Source of the DNA: Adiantum capillus-veneris
Taxonomy: Eukaryota > Streptophyta > Polypodiopsida > Polypodiales > Pteridaceae
Assembly: GCA_014529385.2 (NCBI GenBank)
Contig: CM043953.1
Span: 116,698,049-116,762,048 of the forward strand
Reading direction: 5' to 3'
Length of the DNA stretch: 64,000 nucleotides
Each line of letters starts with the position of its first letter. Position 1 is the stretch's first letter. The notes beneath the pieces are model-generated. The model was not told the DNA's origin. It did not search any database and was given only the letters and a program-made list of their open reading frames with translations. The translations under genes were made by a program, and so were the position numbers. Below are positions 48,292-58,344 of this stretch, piece after piece.

Positions 48292-48412
48292 CATTAGGAA
48301 AAATATGAACCCTCTAGGGGCCCTTTGGGATTAAGGTTAATTAGAGGCCATCCAATGAGAAGAGGGTGGTGGACACACTCTATGCCCTCAAAAATGTAGG
48401 GGGACAAAGTAG
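48292..48412 (+). repeat. left terminal inverted repeat of element T
   Basis: First 20 bases match the right end at 19 positions. A second block (GGGATTAAGGTTAAT, near 48328) matches at 14 of 15. A looser similarity (AATGTAGG ... GGACNNAAG) lies further in. Confidence 0.65.
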
Positions 48413-49058
48413 TCTTACACTTTTTAAATGGGCTCTTACCTAGTGAGAAGGTGGGGTGGGGGGGGGGGGGGGGCCATATGGAACCTCCAACTTCCCTCCT
48501 TTTTGATCCGGTTTTGAAAAAATCCCAAAAATTTGAAATTTTACAAAAATTTCAAAACTCAAATTTCATCTTCTGAAAACCCCCCTAAAACTATTTTATG
48601 GTCAAAAAAACATTTTTTCATCTCAAAAAGTCAAAACGTGCATCCAAAAATCCTAAAATTCAAAATTTTTAAAAAACTTTTTAAAAATCTTTTTTTGCTA
48701 TCCAGAGCTCCCCCAAAATTAGTTATTAGGCAAAAAGGGATTTTCTCTCTCTAGAACCCCTTTTCCAACCCCTCCTTGGTTGCAACCATCACACTCATCC
48801 TCTACTCCAACACTCTCTCTCTTTACACCATCTCCATTGCTGCAGCAAGGAAGCTCCTCTCTCCTCCCCTACCACCTTCCATTGCCACACCAAGCAAGGC
48901 TTACTACCTTCTCCTCCCATTGCCACACCAAGCAAGGGTTGTCCACCTTCTCCTCCCATTGCCACAAGGGTTGACCATTTTCTCATATCACTTTACCCCA
49001 CCTACATTGTAGCAACAAGAAAGGTTCTTCTCCTCCTCCTAGTTTGCTTTGCTCAACC
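48413..49058 (+). other. element T left subterminal region and gene leader
   Basis: Contains a 16-base G run (48458-48473), an A/T-rich stretch and a C/T-rich leader before the first gene. CATTGCCACACCAAGCAAGG repeats about every 38 bases (48880, 48918, partial at 48957). Confidence 0.6.
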
Positions 49059-50399
49059 ATGGCCAACTCTACTTCGCAAAGGCGACCAAAGGATGAGGTC
49101 ACAGCACTTGCATGCCACAACACTAGAGGTGTAGATGATGAGTGGGTGCCACAAGAGTTCACCAAAGGTGCTTGGGTATACATGCAACCATCTGCTGTTG
49201 GCCCTCATCGTGTGCAGAATCGTGCAAACTTGGATCTTCATTGGAAAGGAAAGCTCCTTGGCTTCAAGAACCGCAAAGACAAGGGGACCGTAGCCATTGT
49301 GCAACATGTTTTCTCAATGTCAACCATGCACTTGCAACAACCACCTCGATTTCCAACACATTGTAAGTACATGTTTTGAGAATACAAAGCTAGGTGTGAA
49401 ATCACAGTGTAATGTTATTATGGATTCATACTTAACATTTGTCATACATTTATAGTCATATTTCCATCCACGTTGGTGGAGGAGCAGCCACTACATAGTC
49501 TCTCCGGCACATTCAATGCTATACATGCGGATATTGGAGCAATAATGTTCCCGCATCTTTGCCCAACCAAACTGGTTCAAAGCAGGATTTTCTTCTATTC
49601 TCACTCCTATATTGTCCCTACTTCTACACAAGCATTTGGAACGCTTGAACCCATCAAAGTAACTTCCTTATTAAGTATGGAGTGGCCGGTCCCAGATTTG
49701 TGGTCGGTAGCATCTTTCAAGCAAAAGATGATAATGGATGTCCAAAACTCTTTGAAATACTCTAAAGCTTCTAGGTCTATGGGCTTGAGCTGGTGTTTGC
49801 CTATTCATTGTTTTGTGCACATTTTTAAAGAGTTTGGATTTGTGGAGACTACCACAATGCTTGTATGTAAAGATGCGCATTACGAGGAATTAGGAAGGCT
49901 TTTAGAAGAGGACTGGGGTTTTGTGGAGGGCATGCACAACGGGGACCGGTACCGTTGTAAGGTTGGAGCTTCAAGTATTGGAATACGCTATTTGAAATCC
50001 CACACCTCCTTGTACATACGATTTCACTATGATCGTTGGATGTGCAAGCTTGGAGTGTGGACTCCCTTACAGAGTGTAGACGGCGCTATTGCAAGCTTTG
50101 ACATTGCAGTGAAGATGCCCAACGATGCTTTGGAGGCAGTCCAAGTGAACAAGCCTTGGACTCTCAGTAATGTTCGAGAACATTTGGTTATTATGGGTTT
50201 TGAGGCCCTTCAACAAGCACAATTTCGTTTACAAGGTCACAAGGTGAGAATCCTTCCACCACATTTTCAATACATCATGGTTTGTCGATCATTAGATGCT
50301 TATTGTAATGAATGTCCGCAGATTGGGAAGAGAATGAAAGACAAATTGAAGGTCGAGGAGGACTGGGGGATAGATGGAACTATGCTATCGATCTTATAA
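49059..50399 (+). CDS. element T gene 1: unknown protein, possible BAH-like N-terminal domain
   Basis: Predicted two-exon gene. Exon 1 is 49059-49362 (MANSTSQRRPKDEV...), donor ATT|GTAAGT. Exon 2 is 49456-50399, acceptor TTTATAG. The phases join and give about 415 residues, with no internal stop. Residues about 33-130 (FTKGAWVYM ... GKLLGF ... VFSMSTMH ... FIFPSTLVEEQPLHSLSGTF) have the spacing of a BAH chromatin-reader domain (entry strand, Gly-x-hydrophobic turn, hydrophobic strand, then a Phe-x-Ser ... Pro-Leu-x-x-hydrophobic-x-Gly segment), but this is a guess by eye. The C-terminal two thirds are unrecognised and mixed charged/aromatic. Conserved splice phase suggests the frame has been kept. 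Confidence 0.6.
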
Positions 50400-50554
50400 C
50401 TTTGTAACTCTTGCAATTTTCATATTGATCCCCGCTGTAATCAACATGATTTGCTTCGGCAAATCATGCCTTTGAATATAATTTTTTGCATTGGGATGAG
50501 AAATCATTTTTTGATGAAAGTGCCTTTTTTTTTAATGTCTTAAAAAAAGGGTAC

Positions 50555-50566
50555 ATTATAAAAGGG
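50555..50566 (+). promoter_or_regulatory. TATA box of element T gene 2
   Basis: ATTATAAAAGGG lies about 85 bases upstream of ATG 50646, in front of a C/T-rich leader, as expected for a plant pol II core promoter. Confidence 0.55.
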
Positions 50567-50645
50567 GGGCCACCTAACTCATTTACTATTTTCACTTTTG
50601 CAACTCTTGAGCTCCTCCACTCTCTATCCACACCCCAGACTAAAC

Positions 50646-52216
50646 ATGGATGCTGCCACAGCCTCTGCATCTGTACCCACATCCACCCCTTTGTCACGCT
50701 TCATCCTCTTCCTAGAGGACACCAAATACAAAGGGAAGTTGGACCTCCACACCTTTTTTACTCGTCTCCCTGACCTTGACGCCACAGTTGCCCTTCACAT
50801 GGATGCATTTGAGGAGATTTCTGCGTTCATGGAGGAGCACATCATAAAATATTCTGTATCTATCCCCCCACATGCAGGGATCTGGGTGCCTTGCGATCTT
50901 TTGCTCTATATACACAAAGGTGATCGCCCATTCTCCAAGCGGTTGCAACGATTCCAAGAAATTGCAACCAATGCAAGCCATTACTTGGACGAGCAAGCCC
51001 CTGGGGTGTCAGCGCTCAAGAAGTGCAAGTTGGGGGTGGAGTACCTTTCTCGGCTCGCAACATTTATCTTCTTGGTGAGCGAGGAACCTGATTTGGAGGA
51101 GCCTTACCACACCTTCAAGTTGGGTCCTTTATCAAGGACACCAAGCAGCAGGTTATCCCCATGAACTCTGCAACGGAAGGAAAAGCACACCAGCTCGAGT
51201 ACCCTAGGGGTCTTGAGGAAGTGGTTGAGAAATCCATAGTTGCGGCTGGCCCTAGTGACACTCCAGTGCCACTACCACTAACGGATGTGGCTATCCCAGA
51301 GGTAGAAATTAGCCGCTTCTCCTCAGTGTTAGTGGATGGGGAGGAGTTTGTGTTCCTGCATGATTTGGAAAAAGCATTTGGCCTGCGCATGGATGAATGC
51401 TTGAGTGTGCTATGCAACAGTAGCAAATTTCCCTTAGACAATACGCCAGATGCCCTAGAAAGCAAGCTCTTGCCAGATGGGGACTCTGTTGCTGACACTA
51501 TTGCAGTTGTATGTGCGGAGGTCCTGGCAGCAGAGCAGTTGCACATGGCTGATGAAGATTTCCAAGCCACGCAAGCCAAGGTTGAGGCTGCTAGGATGCC
51601 TATGCCATTATGAAACCTCCCATCTGATGATCCAAAGCTTGTATCTGTGGTGCATGGGAGCATTGACTTGGATGCAAAGGGCAACAGGGAGGAGGACGAC
51701 AAGGAGCAGGAGGTAAACTGTATCCTAATTTTCATGTTACTATTTTATCCTTCGTTGTCTTTTTTCTCAACCTTCATCGGTTTATGACAGGATGTTGTGG
51801 AGGTTGATGATTTTGCTGCAAGGACGGGTGGCAAGCAGACGGGCTTTGGACCTCAAGCTTCCCTTGCGCATTACCTCGGACAACTCCCCCCTGGCGATGT
51901 GGCCATTATCCATAATGAATTTACTCCCCAAGCCCATTTTATGACTTGGTCATTAAAAGCTTTGAGCAAGTTTTTGTGTTTGAGTACCATTGCTCAAACT
52001 GCGCATCAAGTGTTCCTAGTGCGTAGATCCCTTGTATGCACAGCGTTTGGCACTGGCTTTTGTGGTAAAGTGCTTGCCCAGATAGGGATACATGCTTCCA
52101 TTGGCTCAACTGACCCAAATGCCATAGCGCAGTCCCTCTTGACTAGGGAGTTGCCTTACGTGCAAAATAGGCGCCAGGAAATGGTCAAAAAATTTCTGAA
52201 CTCCTCAGATACATGA
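50646..52216 (+). pseudogene. element T gene 2: unknown protein, frame broken
   Basis: ATG 50646 begins MDAATASASVPTSTPL. The frame is open to about 51130 (helix-rich, FLEDTKYKGKLDLHTFFTRL), then shifts by one base within about 51119-51160. It continues (ATEGKAHQLEYPRGLEEVVE ... FVFLHDLEKAFGLRMDE) to an in-frame TGA at 51611 (CGA to TGA is likely), and reads on to a donor GAG|GTAAAC at 51712. The acceptor TTATGACAG at 51790 joins in phase to an exon ending at 52216 (ASLAHYLGQLPPGDVAII ... RRQEMVKKFLNSSD). About 500 residues in total. No domain recognised. This copy cannot make the full protein. Confidence 0.6.
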
Positions 52217-52392
52217 TGTAAAATCACCGTGCTAGAAGGAATAAAAAATATTTGAAATTGTCTCTCTATATTGCAAATTCTTTTCAATCTGATTTGTCAA
52301 TCTTGAAAATTGTTTCAATTGGTGATATGAATTGTTTTTTGACTTTGTTATTTCAAGGTATGTAATTGCTGTCAATTTGAGTATAATTGTGA
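52217..52392. other. short AT-rich 3' flank of gene 2
   Basis: Contains AATAAAAAATA near 52239, a plausible polyadenylation signal for gene 2. No ORF. Confidence 0.45.
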
Positions 52393-52563
52393 TTTTTAAG
52401 TACCCTAGGGGGTTAGATTAGCCTATAAGGGGCAAAAAATGCTTGGCCACAAGGGCGCGCAAATGGCCCATCCATCAGTTTTGGATGGGCCATTTGCGCG
52501 CCCTTGTGGCCAGGCATTTTTTTGCCCCTTATAGGCCAATCTACCCCCTAGGGTACTTAAAAA
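52393..52563. repeat. 171-bp foldback hairpin, copy 1
   Basis: Arms of about 80 bases starting TTTTTAAGTACCCTAGGG and ending in its complement, with a loop of about 7 bases (CCATCCA-TCAGTTT-TGGATGG). Pairing is nearly complete, with a few mismatches. Lies between two convergent gene pairs. It could be a terminator/insulator, a source of double-stranded RNA, or a small foldback transposon. Confidence 0.95.
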
Positions 52564-52894
52564 GCACAAATTTATTGCAATGGATTGGTTTTGCATCATT
52601 CATTTAAATGCAACCTTTTTATGCCAATTCCAGTATATGTTCACACTCAAAGACACTAGAAAAGCTCAAATCAATTATGAAATGAAGTTTCCAGCAAACT
52701 ATCACTTGCTTTAGCTCTACCTACTACACCCTTGCACCAAAAAGTCAAATTACATTGGACACTTGGTTTCACAATATGTTATTTGTTTTGATATCCTATA
52801 AGGAATTCAAAGCTTGAAATGACCAAAAAAAGGTGTCCATAAGGATCCATATAAAATATTGATGCAAAACCAATAGGTTTTAGTAAATTTGGTT
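52564..52894. other. spacer between hairpins
   Basis: AT-rich, no ORF longer than chance. Confidence 0.5.
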
Positions 52895-53065
52895 ATTTTA
52901 AGTACCCTTGGGGGTAGATAAGCCTACAAGGGGCAGAAAAAGGCCTGGCCACAAGGGCGCACAAATGGCCCATCCATCAATTTTGGATGGGCCATTTGCC
53001 CGCCCTTGTGGCCAAGCCTTTTTCTGCCCCTTGTAGGCTTATCTACCCCTAAGGGTACTTAAAAT
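52895..53065. repeat. 171-bp foldback hairpin, copy 2
   Basis: Same sequence family as copy 1, same length, start to start 502 bases apart. Loop TCAATTT. Within each copy the arms match each other closely, and compensating differences between copies (TAAGCCTAC ... vs TTAGCCTAT ...) suggest pairing has been kept. Flanked by AAATTT and GTAAATTT inverted stretches. Confidence 0.95.
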
Positions 53066-53220
53066 GCACAAATTTACTGAAATTGACTGCAATTACATAC
53101 AGAACTTGAAATTACAAAGATAATAGACAAAGTAGACACAACTGTTGATCATATTGTCATTGGAAAGTCAAATCATTACAAAGATAAGGGTGTGCAATAC
53201 AAAAAGAGGGGTAACTTCGG

Positions 53221-54117
53221 CTAATACTCGAAGTCTCGTCGCAATCGTCGTGCAAGCTGCATATCTTTTGGCTGTATTGTCACTCGCTTTGCATGAATGG
53301 CACATAGGTTGGTATCTTCAATCACTGAAATGATGTGGGCCTCTGCAGCTTCTTGAATAGCCTCTAGCGCTATTGCTTGCATTCTATACTGATTTCCATA
53401 GCTTTGAAGCACTTCCTTCACAGTGCGAGCAAAGGGGGCGCGTCGAATCAAGAGCTCCGTCGTCTTCTGGTAGTGGCGGATTTCTGCAAATGCCCTTGCT
53501 ATTTTTCGGCGCCGCTGCGGTTGTCTTGGGGGCACTTGCACATTTGCTGGTGGGCGGCATGTAGGCTTCTTGAAAAACTTAGACTTGCGTCTGTTTACAT
53601 GCTTAGGGGCTGGTTCTGTAGCCTGTTCTGATTCTTCCTCTTCCCTTGGTTGCCGATCTTGTCGTGTGGGGAGAGCTCCCTTGCCTTGAGGCAATGTCTT
53701 CCCCCCAACGGCCACCCGGTGTGTGCGCGGTATTTTTTCTCGCAGCCATGGTGGCTCACTCTCTGATTCGGTGTCTGTATTGACCACCCGAGTCCTAGAT
53801 GGTCCTGCTTGTGATTGGGGGCGCGACGGCTGCTCCCTATCGGACTCTAATGTTTGCTGGCCCTCTGCTTCTCTCCAGCGCTGGGCACGTTGCTTCATTC
53901 TCTTTCTAGGTGTTATATCTTGAGGAGGTGGAGACTCAACAGTCCTTGATGACTCTCGTGCCCTACCACCATGCCCACTACCAGAAGAGTTCCTGGAACG
54001 GCCAGGTGTTCGTGGCCGTTTTCTTGTGCCTTTAAGCCATGACGGCTTCTCACATCCTTGGAGGGTGTTTTTGTTGGCAGGCGGATGCTCTTTCGCGGTT
54101 TGTTTGGTGCGCGCCAT
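53221..54117 (-). CDS. element T gene 3: histone H3-fold protein with a long spacer
   Basis: A single-exon 298-residue ORF. Residues 1-8 after Met (ARTKQTAK) match the H3 tail start, then a Ser/Arg/Pro/Glu-rich spacer of about 200 residues with basic clusters ([21 protein letters not shown]) replaces the rest of the tail. Residues about 207-298 align with the H3 histone fold: [20 protein letters not shown], then a loop of H3 length, [12 protein letters not shown], and [15 protein letters not shown] followed by [11 protein letters not shown]. Cys, His and Asp of the H3-H3' contact helix are present. H3 Lys9/Ser10 and the Lys27 region are absent; the K79 position is not Lys. It is not CENH3-like, as the first loop lacks the CENH3 insertion. 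Likely nuclear and able to pair with H4. No stop or frameshift, so it seems maintained. Confidence 0.93.
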   Translation of the reverse strand: MARTKQTAKEHPPANKNTLQGCEKPSWLKGTRKRPRTPGRSRNSSGSGHGGRARESSRTVESPPPQDITPRKRMKQRAQRWREAEGQQTLESDREQPSRPQSQAGPSRTRVVNTDTESESEPPWLREKIPRTHRVAVGGKTLPQGKGALPTRQDRQPREEEESEQATEPAPKHVNRRKSKFFKKPTCRPPANVQVPPRQPQRRRKIARAFAEIRHYQKTTELLIRRAPFARTVKEVLQSYGNQYRMQAIALEAIQEAAEAHIISVIEDTNLCAIHAKRVTIQPKDMQLARRLRRDFEY

Positions 54118-54173
54118 TTCGTTGGTAAGAGCTCACCTGTTCTTAAGAAATGAGTGATTTATGAGAGCATGCA

Positions 54174-54187
54174 ATATTTATAAGGGC
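54174..54187 (-). promoter_or_regulatory. TATA box of the H3-like gene
   Basis: The minus strand reads CCTTATAAATATTG about 60 bases upstream of ATG 54117. The leader is short, as in many plant histone genes. Confidence 0.55.
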
Positions 54188-54256
54188 CCATTTAAAAAGG
54201 GACCTGTTCACACTAATTTTTTTAAAAGAAGTATTATTTTTTAAATAAACATGTCG

Positions 54257-57180
54257 CTAAGAGTTGGACCCTGCGTTCACGTTTAGTGACTCGCGCAGTA
54301 TCCACTTTGATCCTTGTCGCACTCTGCATCGCCGCCATGCAGCATGCTTGGTAGGACCTTGCGACATTTGCCACTTGTTGCTACGCTCTTGACGACTCCA
54401 TTTGCGCACTTCAATAGCAATCTTGGATTGTCGCGCACGCTCCATTGTGAGCTTACGAGCAAATGTTGTGCGAAAAAACCAGTTGAACATCTCCTCCAAA
54501 TAATTGGATTGCACCATTCCACCACCATGTCGAGTATTTTTGAAGTACACTCCCCTTGCTCGATAATGGGACTTCTCCATGCCTTGAGTGCTAAAAATTT
54601 CAAGCGATCCATACTTGTGCATAAAAAATGCACCATGCGCAAACAAGATATGATGTTCACATGAGCAAACGATCCACATTAGTAAATAAAAACAATCCCT
54701 TGTAATGAATACACCATGAATGACTTACCATGTAATGTGTGATGTTATTTTCACCCCAAGAAAGGGTGAAGACCTTGGTAAAATCCGCCAAAGCTTCTTG
54801 AAATGATTGCCGTTGTTCTTCTGTTGTGCTGTTAAGGCTCATAAGCTTGACCATTTTATCAAAATGGGCCCAAACTTGCTTGCGCTTCTTTGCAAGCTCG
54901 CCATTTGAATCATGGTCAGTAGTAGCTTTGCATAACTCCTTCCAAAGCTCCCAAAGGTTACCTGCCTGTTGGTTGGAGCTGCTTTGATCATCATATCGAC
55001 TTGGCTTTCCTTGGGAAACTTTCTTCAAAAAGTGTCTAGCTTTTTGTCCACTCATTGACACTTGTTGAGCAATTTCATGGGCCTCCCCTGTGTTCTTTGC
55101 AGCAACTATAGACACATTTCCACCGTGACAGCCAATGGAATTCAAGAGTACCTCCACTCTTTCGATCGCTTCCTGGGACTTTTCCAACGGTTTCATTGTG
55201 AAAGCATAGTCAATGTGGAGCTTCAATAGCCTATCAAAAATACGCATGAATGCGTGTAATGTACAAAAATGTACATTCGATAGAGGAAATCGAAAGATTG
55301 GATTCCAAGTGTGGTCCTTTTGATCACGGTCTGGGGCATTGAGCATGGGACATCTCAGAATAGACGCTTCCCATTCTCTACCTTCATCTCCGACATCATG
55401 ACAATCTAACCCTTGTTCTCCATGCCCTTGCCATGGAAGCATGTAACTGGCCTTTGCAGTGCTCTTATGTGATTTTTGTCCATTAGGTTTGTACCCTCGA
55501 GTGAAAAATGGACAAGGCATGAGAGAAGAAGCCCCTTGCTTGCAGCCAAGCAAACACTTTATGGTCTTCAAATCCCCACCTAAGTGCCACTCCACATCAT
55601 AACTACCAAAGCCCTCAATCTCCAACTTTTGACCTACAATTTGGGAGTGTATTACTTCTGTGATCCATGGAGTTCTCTCAAAAATCCACGAAAGTACTCC
55701 ATTGGTCTCTTTGGGCACCTCAATAGCACCCAACCACCAAATGTCTTTCTCTGATTGCACGCTAAAAGATAGGGTGGGATATGGCTTGACTGAATCCCTT
55801 CGCTTGGTTTGCAGAAGGGCCTCGTTCATTAGAGTGACACTTAGCCTCTCTAACCTTCGGCCTTTCACTATTTGACACTCATCGAGTTTCAGCACAAAAG
55901 CGACTTTTGTGCCAAGCACTACAAAATAAATAGTGCTAAGACCTTAAACTTCAGCTTCTATGAAAAGAATAATACCAAAAAAAAAAGTAAAGTGTGTCAC
56001 CTTCTTCAGGTAACTCGTAAAATCTAAGCATGGCTTCTTGAAGCCTTCTAAGATCCACGAAAATATTGTTCCACATTGTGTAAGGAAAGCCCTTATTCGA
56101 AGGTCTTATGGATTGTTTCTTACCTTTTCCCCTTGTCTTTGTTGCGCACGAAGCATAAAGGGAAGTTGGCATTGTGTCCTCAATGTGTAGGTATGTCCCA
56201 ATGCGGGAGAACACATCTTCGTTTGTGGCCTTCTTTGCGAGCTTAACCTTGTGAGGAACGGGAAATAGGTTTTCCACAATGCCATGTTCTTTGAGGGCAT
56301 CCTTTAGGAGTTGAAAAATAGCCTGATAGGCTTTGGTGCTGATTCCAGCCTCATCACAAGCTTGTTGAACGTCATCATCATTAACCACATTTCTTAATTT
56401 ACGCATAAAGTCCTTGGTGACTGCATCCTTAATGTGCTTACCTCCAGGTGATTGTAAGATAGAAATAACGTCCTCGGTGTTGAGACAACTAGTGAGAAGG
56501 TTGACTCGATTATCTTGGCTTGTTCCACCACATGCCTCCTGGATGAAGTTTCTAGCAACAAATAAACATAAATGTTAGAAAATAGTGTGAAGTAAGAATG
56601 CAGCATGCAAGTAAAGACCAAATCACCTTGTGGCTGTAACTCGTCGTTTGCGTGCTCCTCCGGAATGTGCAAGAGTTTCAATGGATGAATACGGGCGTTT
56701 GCGTTCCCTTGCACCAAGGGGTGTTTCTTTCAAGTATGTGATGGTGTTGGTAAGCTTCTGGATGTGGGACTCCTTTTCTTGCATTTGTTGTTCAAGACTT
56801 TTAACTACCCTCTCCGAAGAGGCAACACTCTCTTGTAATGCCGTCGTCTTGAGGTAAAGAGCTTGACATTCGTGCATCCACATATGCAAAGAAGCACCTG
56901 CACCCATACACAGCCACTTGCAATAGCCTAACAAGCCTGCTTCTCCCCTCCCAAGAAATTGAAGAAATGTGGAAAGGCTATTAAACGGTGGATGGAAGCG
57001 GCTTATAGGATCGTAAGGGTACAAATGGCCATCCACCCAAATGTCAACATTGTTCTCACAAGCGGTGCGACGTTCCTGTGATGACCTTTGATCACCTTCA
57101 CTAGTGGTCTTCGGTGCAAATGCCGTGGGTAAGCGAATATGTATGCTTTTGGTGAGTATGTGGTGGTGGAAGCAAACCAT
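54257..57180 (-). CDS. element T gene 4: transposase-like protein with D-D-E candidates
   Basis: Predicted exons (minus): 57180-56627, 56551-56001, 55918-54729 and about 54680-54257. The first two introns have GT-AG ends and phases that join. The last intron has a donor (ATG|GTAAGT) but no clear acceptor. About 900 residues. Residues about 115-160 form a coiled coil (VKSLEQQMQEKESHIQKL). The exon 3 product has VAFVLKLDECQIVKGRRLE (candidate first Asp), LGGDLKTIKCLLGCKQGASS with CPFF (second Asp) and NVHFCTLHAFMRIFDRLLKL. Exon 4 has LEIFSTQGMEKSHYRARG (candidate Glu) and NTRHGG. This D...GGDlK...C-rich...QGmEK pattern resembles eukaryotic RNase H-fold transposases such as the KDZ-type group, but I cannot place it. 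The poor last splice site may mean this copy is dead. Confidence 0.6.
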
Positions 57181-57640
57181 TTTTGATGTCCGTGAGCACC
57201 ATGGAAGCTGTTGCGTGAGGAAGAAAATGATGAAAAGATAGAGGGGGAAGGGTAGAGAGGCTGAGCAGGATGGGAGGAGAGAAGGAGGGAGGGAGGGGAG
57301 GGAGAGATTGGGGAGGAGGAGGAAGGTAGGGGCAGAGAGGGAGAGGACAGGGAGAGGGAGAGAGGAGGGAGGAGGAGGAGAGAACAAAATGTTTATTACT
57401 TTTTGGGGGAAAAGATTTTTGGAAAAATGGACTTTCTAAGCTTGTGGGTTTAAAAATGGGTCAAAAAATGATTTTTGGATATGTATATATGTTGGGAGGG
57501 AGTTTTAAGTAAAAAACAAATAAAAATGAAAATTTTTAAAAAAAGTCAAATTTTGACTCTTTTTGACCCACGGAATTGCTGATGTGGACACACCCCTATG
57601 CTTCCTTCACTTTAAAAAAAGCTAGAGAGAGAAAGCAACC
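57181..57640 (-). other. element T right subterminal region and transposase gene leader
   Basis: The minus strand shows a C/T-rich leader (57240-57380, CTCCTCCTCC runs) upstream of ATG 57180. An alternative upstream start would add 69 residues of Pro/Ser/Leu low-complexity, which I consider untranslated. Right of it the DNA is A/T-rich. Confidence 0.55.
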
Positions 57641-57806
57641 CTTTAGGTCCACATCCTACATTTGTCTTAAAAAAAGGCTAGAAAAGTCTACTCAAAACTA
57701 CCTTCTTCAATGCCCTTGCCCCCTAAACCCCACACAACATTATCCTTAATCCCTAAAAATTAGGATTCCTTACAAGGCCCATGCAAGGTTCATATTTCTC
57801 CTAATG
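57641..57806 (-). repeat. right terminal inverted repeat of element T
   Basis: Ends CATATTTCTCCTAATG at 57806, the complement of the left end. GGGATTAAGGATAAT (minus) lies about 58 bases in. An insertion of about 15 bases relative to the left end separates the two blocks. Confidence 0.65.
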
Positions 57807-57845
57807 CCTTAGATTTTCTTCTAGTACCTTTCATACTTTCTGGGA
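57807..57845 (-). repeat. start of the family D LTR cut by element T
   Basis: Read on the minus strand, TGTGAGCTCCCAGAAAG and the following bases match the LTR start at 58332 (TGCAAGCTCCCAAAAAA). The rest of that LTR continues at 48291 downward. Confidence 0.6.
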
Positions 57846-58332
57846 GCTCACATCTAGAGGAGGTACTCACGATTAACAAGATATTTGAAGTTGACTATGG
57901 CACATAATCTTTATTACAAGCCTTCATACTTGATTAAGAAAACTTGATACAAGAATTGGATTATAAGAGTGGAGTACATTCAAGAATTGATTTTAAGAAC
58001 AAGACTCAAACACAAGATGAGAATTGGAAGAGGACTTACCTCATAGGAGCCTCACAACTGGTGTTGGCAAGGCTAAGGTCCTTGTAGCCCAAGATCTCCA
58101 TTTATACCAATGCTTATGGAAGTTAAGAGAGATACATGTCACTAGAAAATTGTGCCACATGACATGACATGCATGTCAACACATGGTGCACATGCATGAT
58201 GACTCATGGCACATGACACATCATCAATTATGCAAAAAATCCTTTAGAAGATTCTACTACAAGCTTTTAGTACAAATAGAATCTTCTAGGATCTTCCTTC
58301 TAGAACCTTCCAAAGTTTTTTGGGAGCTTGCA
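57846..58332 (-). repeat. 3' LTR of a Gypsy family D element
   Basis: Minus orientation, starting TGCAAGCTCCC at 58332. It contains a TATA-like GGTATAAATGG near 58105 and shares GTGTTGGCAAGGCTAAG with the copy at 48042. It is preceded by a purine tract and integrase coding remnant. Confidence 0.75.
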
Positions 58333-58344
58333 TCTATGATAATA

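Larger units (their letters stand above)
48292..57806 (+). mobile_element. Element T: 9.5-kb DNA transposon-like unit carrying a histone H3 gene
   Basis: The ends are inverted repeats: CATTAGGAAAAATATGAACC at 48292 and CATTAGGAGAAATATGAACC read inward from 57806, followed on both sides by GGGATTAAGGNTAAT. The unit lies within a family D LTR. Inside are four genes: two on the plus strand at left and two on the minus strand at right, converging on two long hairpins. One gene product has transposase-like D-D-E candidates. I could not identify a target duplication with confidence (flanks CTTCTAATA and CTTCTAGTA are suggestive). The superfamily is unknown to me. Alternative: a chance cluster of decayed genes, but the terminal repeats and LTR interruption argue for a mobile unit. 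Confidence 0.68.

Noticed and set aside
51115-51735. 206-codon minus-strand ORF
   Set aside because: It is antisense to gene 2 of element T, whose splice sites and frames on the plus strand explain the region better; Ser-rich translation is a typical shadow.
52393-53065. Helitron 3' hairpins
   Set aside because: The hairpins are 171 bp long, far larger than Helitron terminal hairpins, and no Rep/helicase gene or CTRR end is seen.
53221-54117. Centromeric histone (CENH3)
   Set aside because: The tail starts ARTKQTA as in ordinary H3, the first loop of the fold has H3 length, and the last helices match H3 closely; only the long spacer is unusual.
53221-54117. Processed pseudogene of a host H3 gene
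   Set aside because: It has a unique 200-residue open spacer, its own TATA box, no poly-A tail and no stop codon.
56623-57387. Upstream start of the transposase-like gene giving a Pro/Ser/Leu-rich N-terminus
   Set aside because: The extra 69 residues come from a C/T-rich leader; the ATG at 57180 is more plausible.
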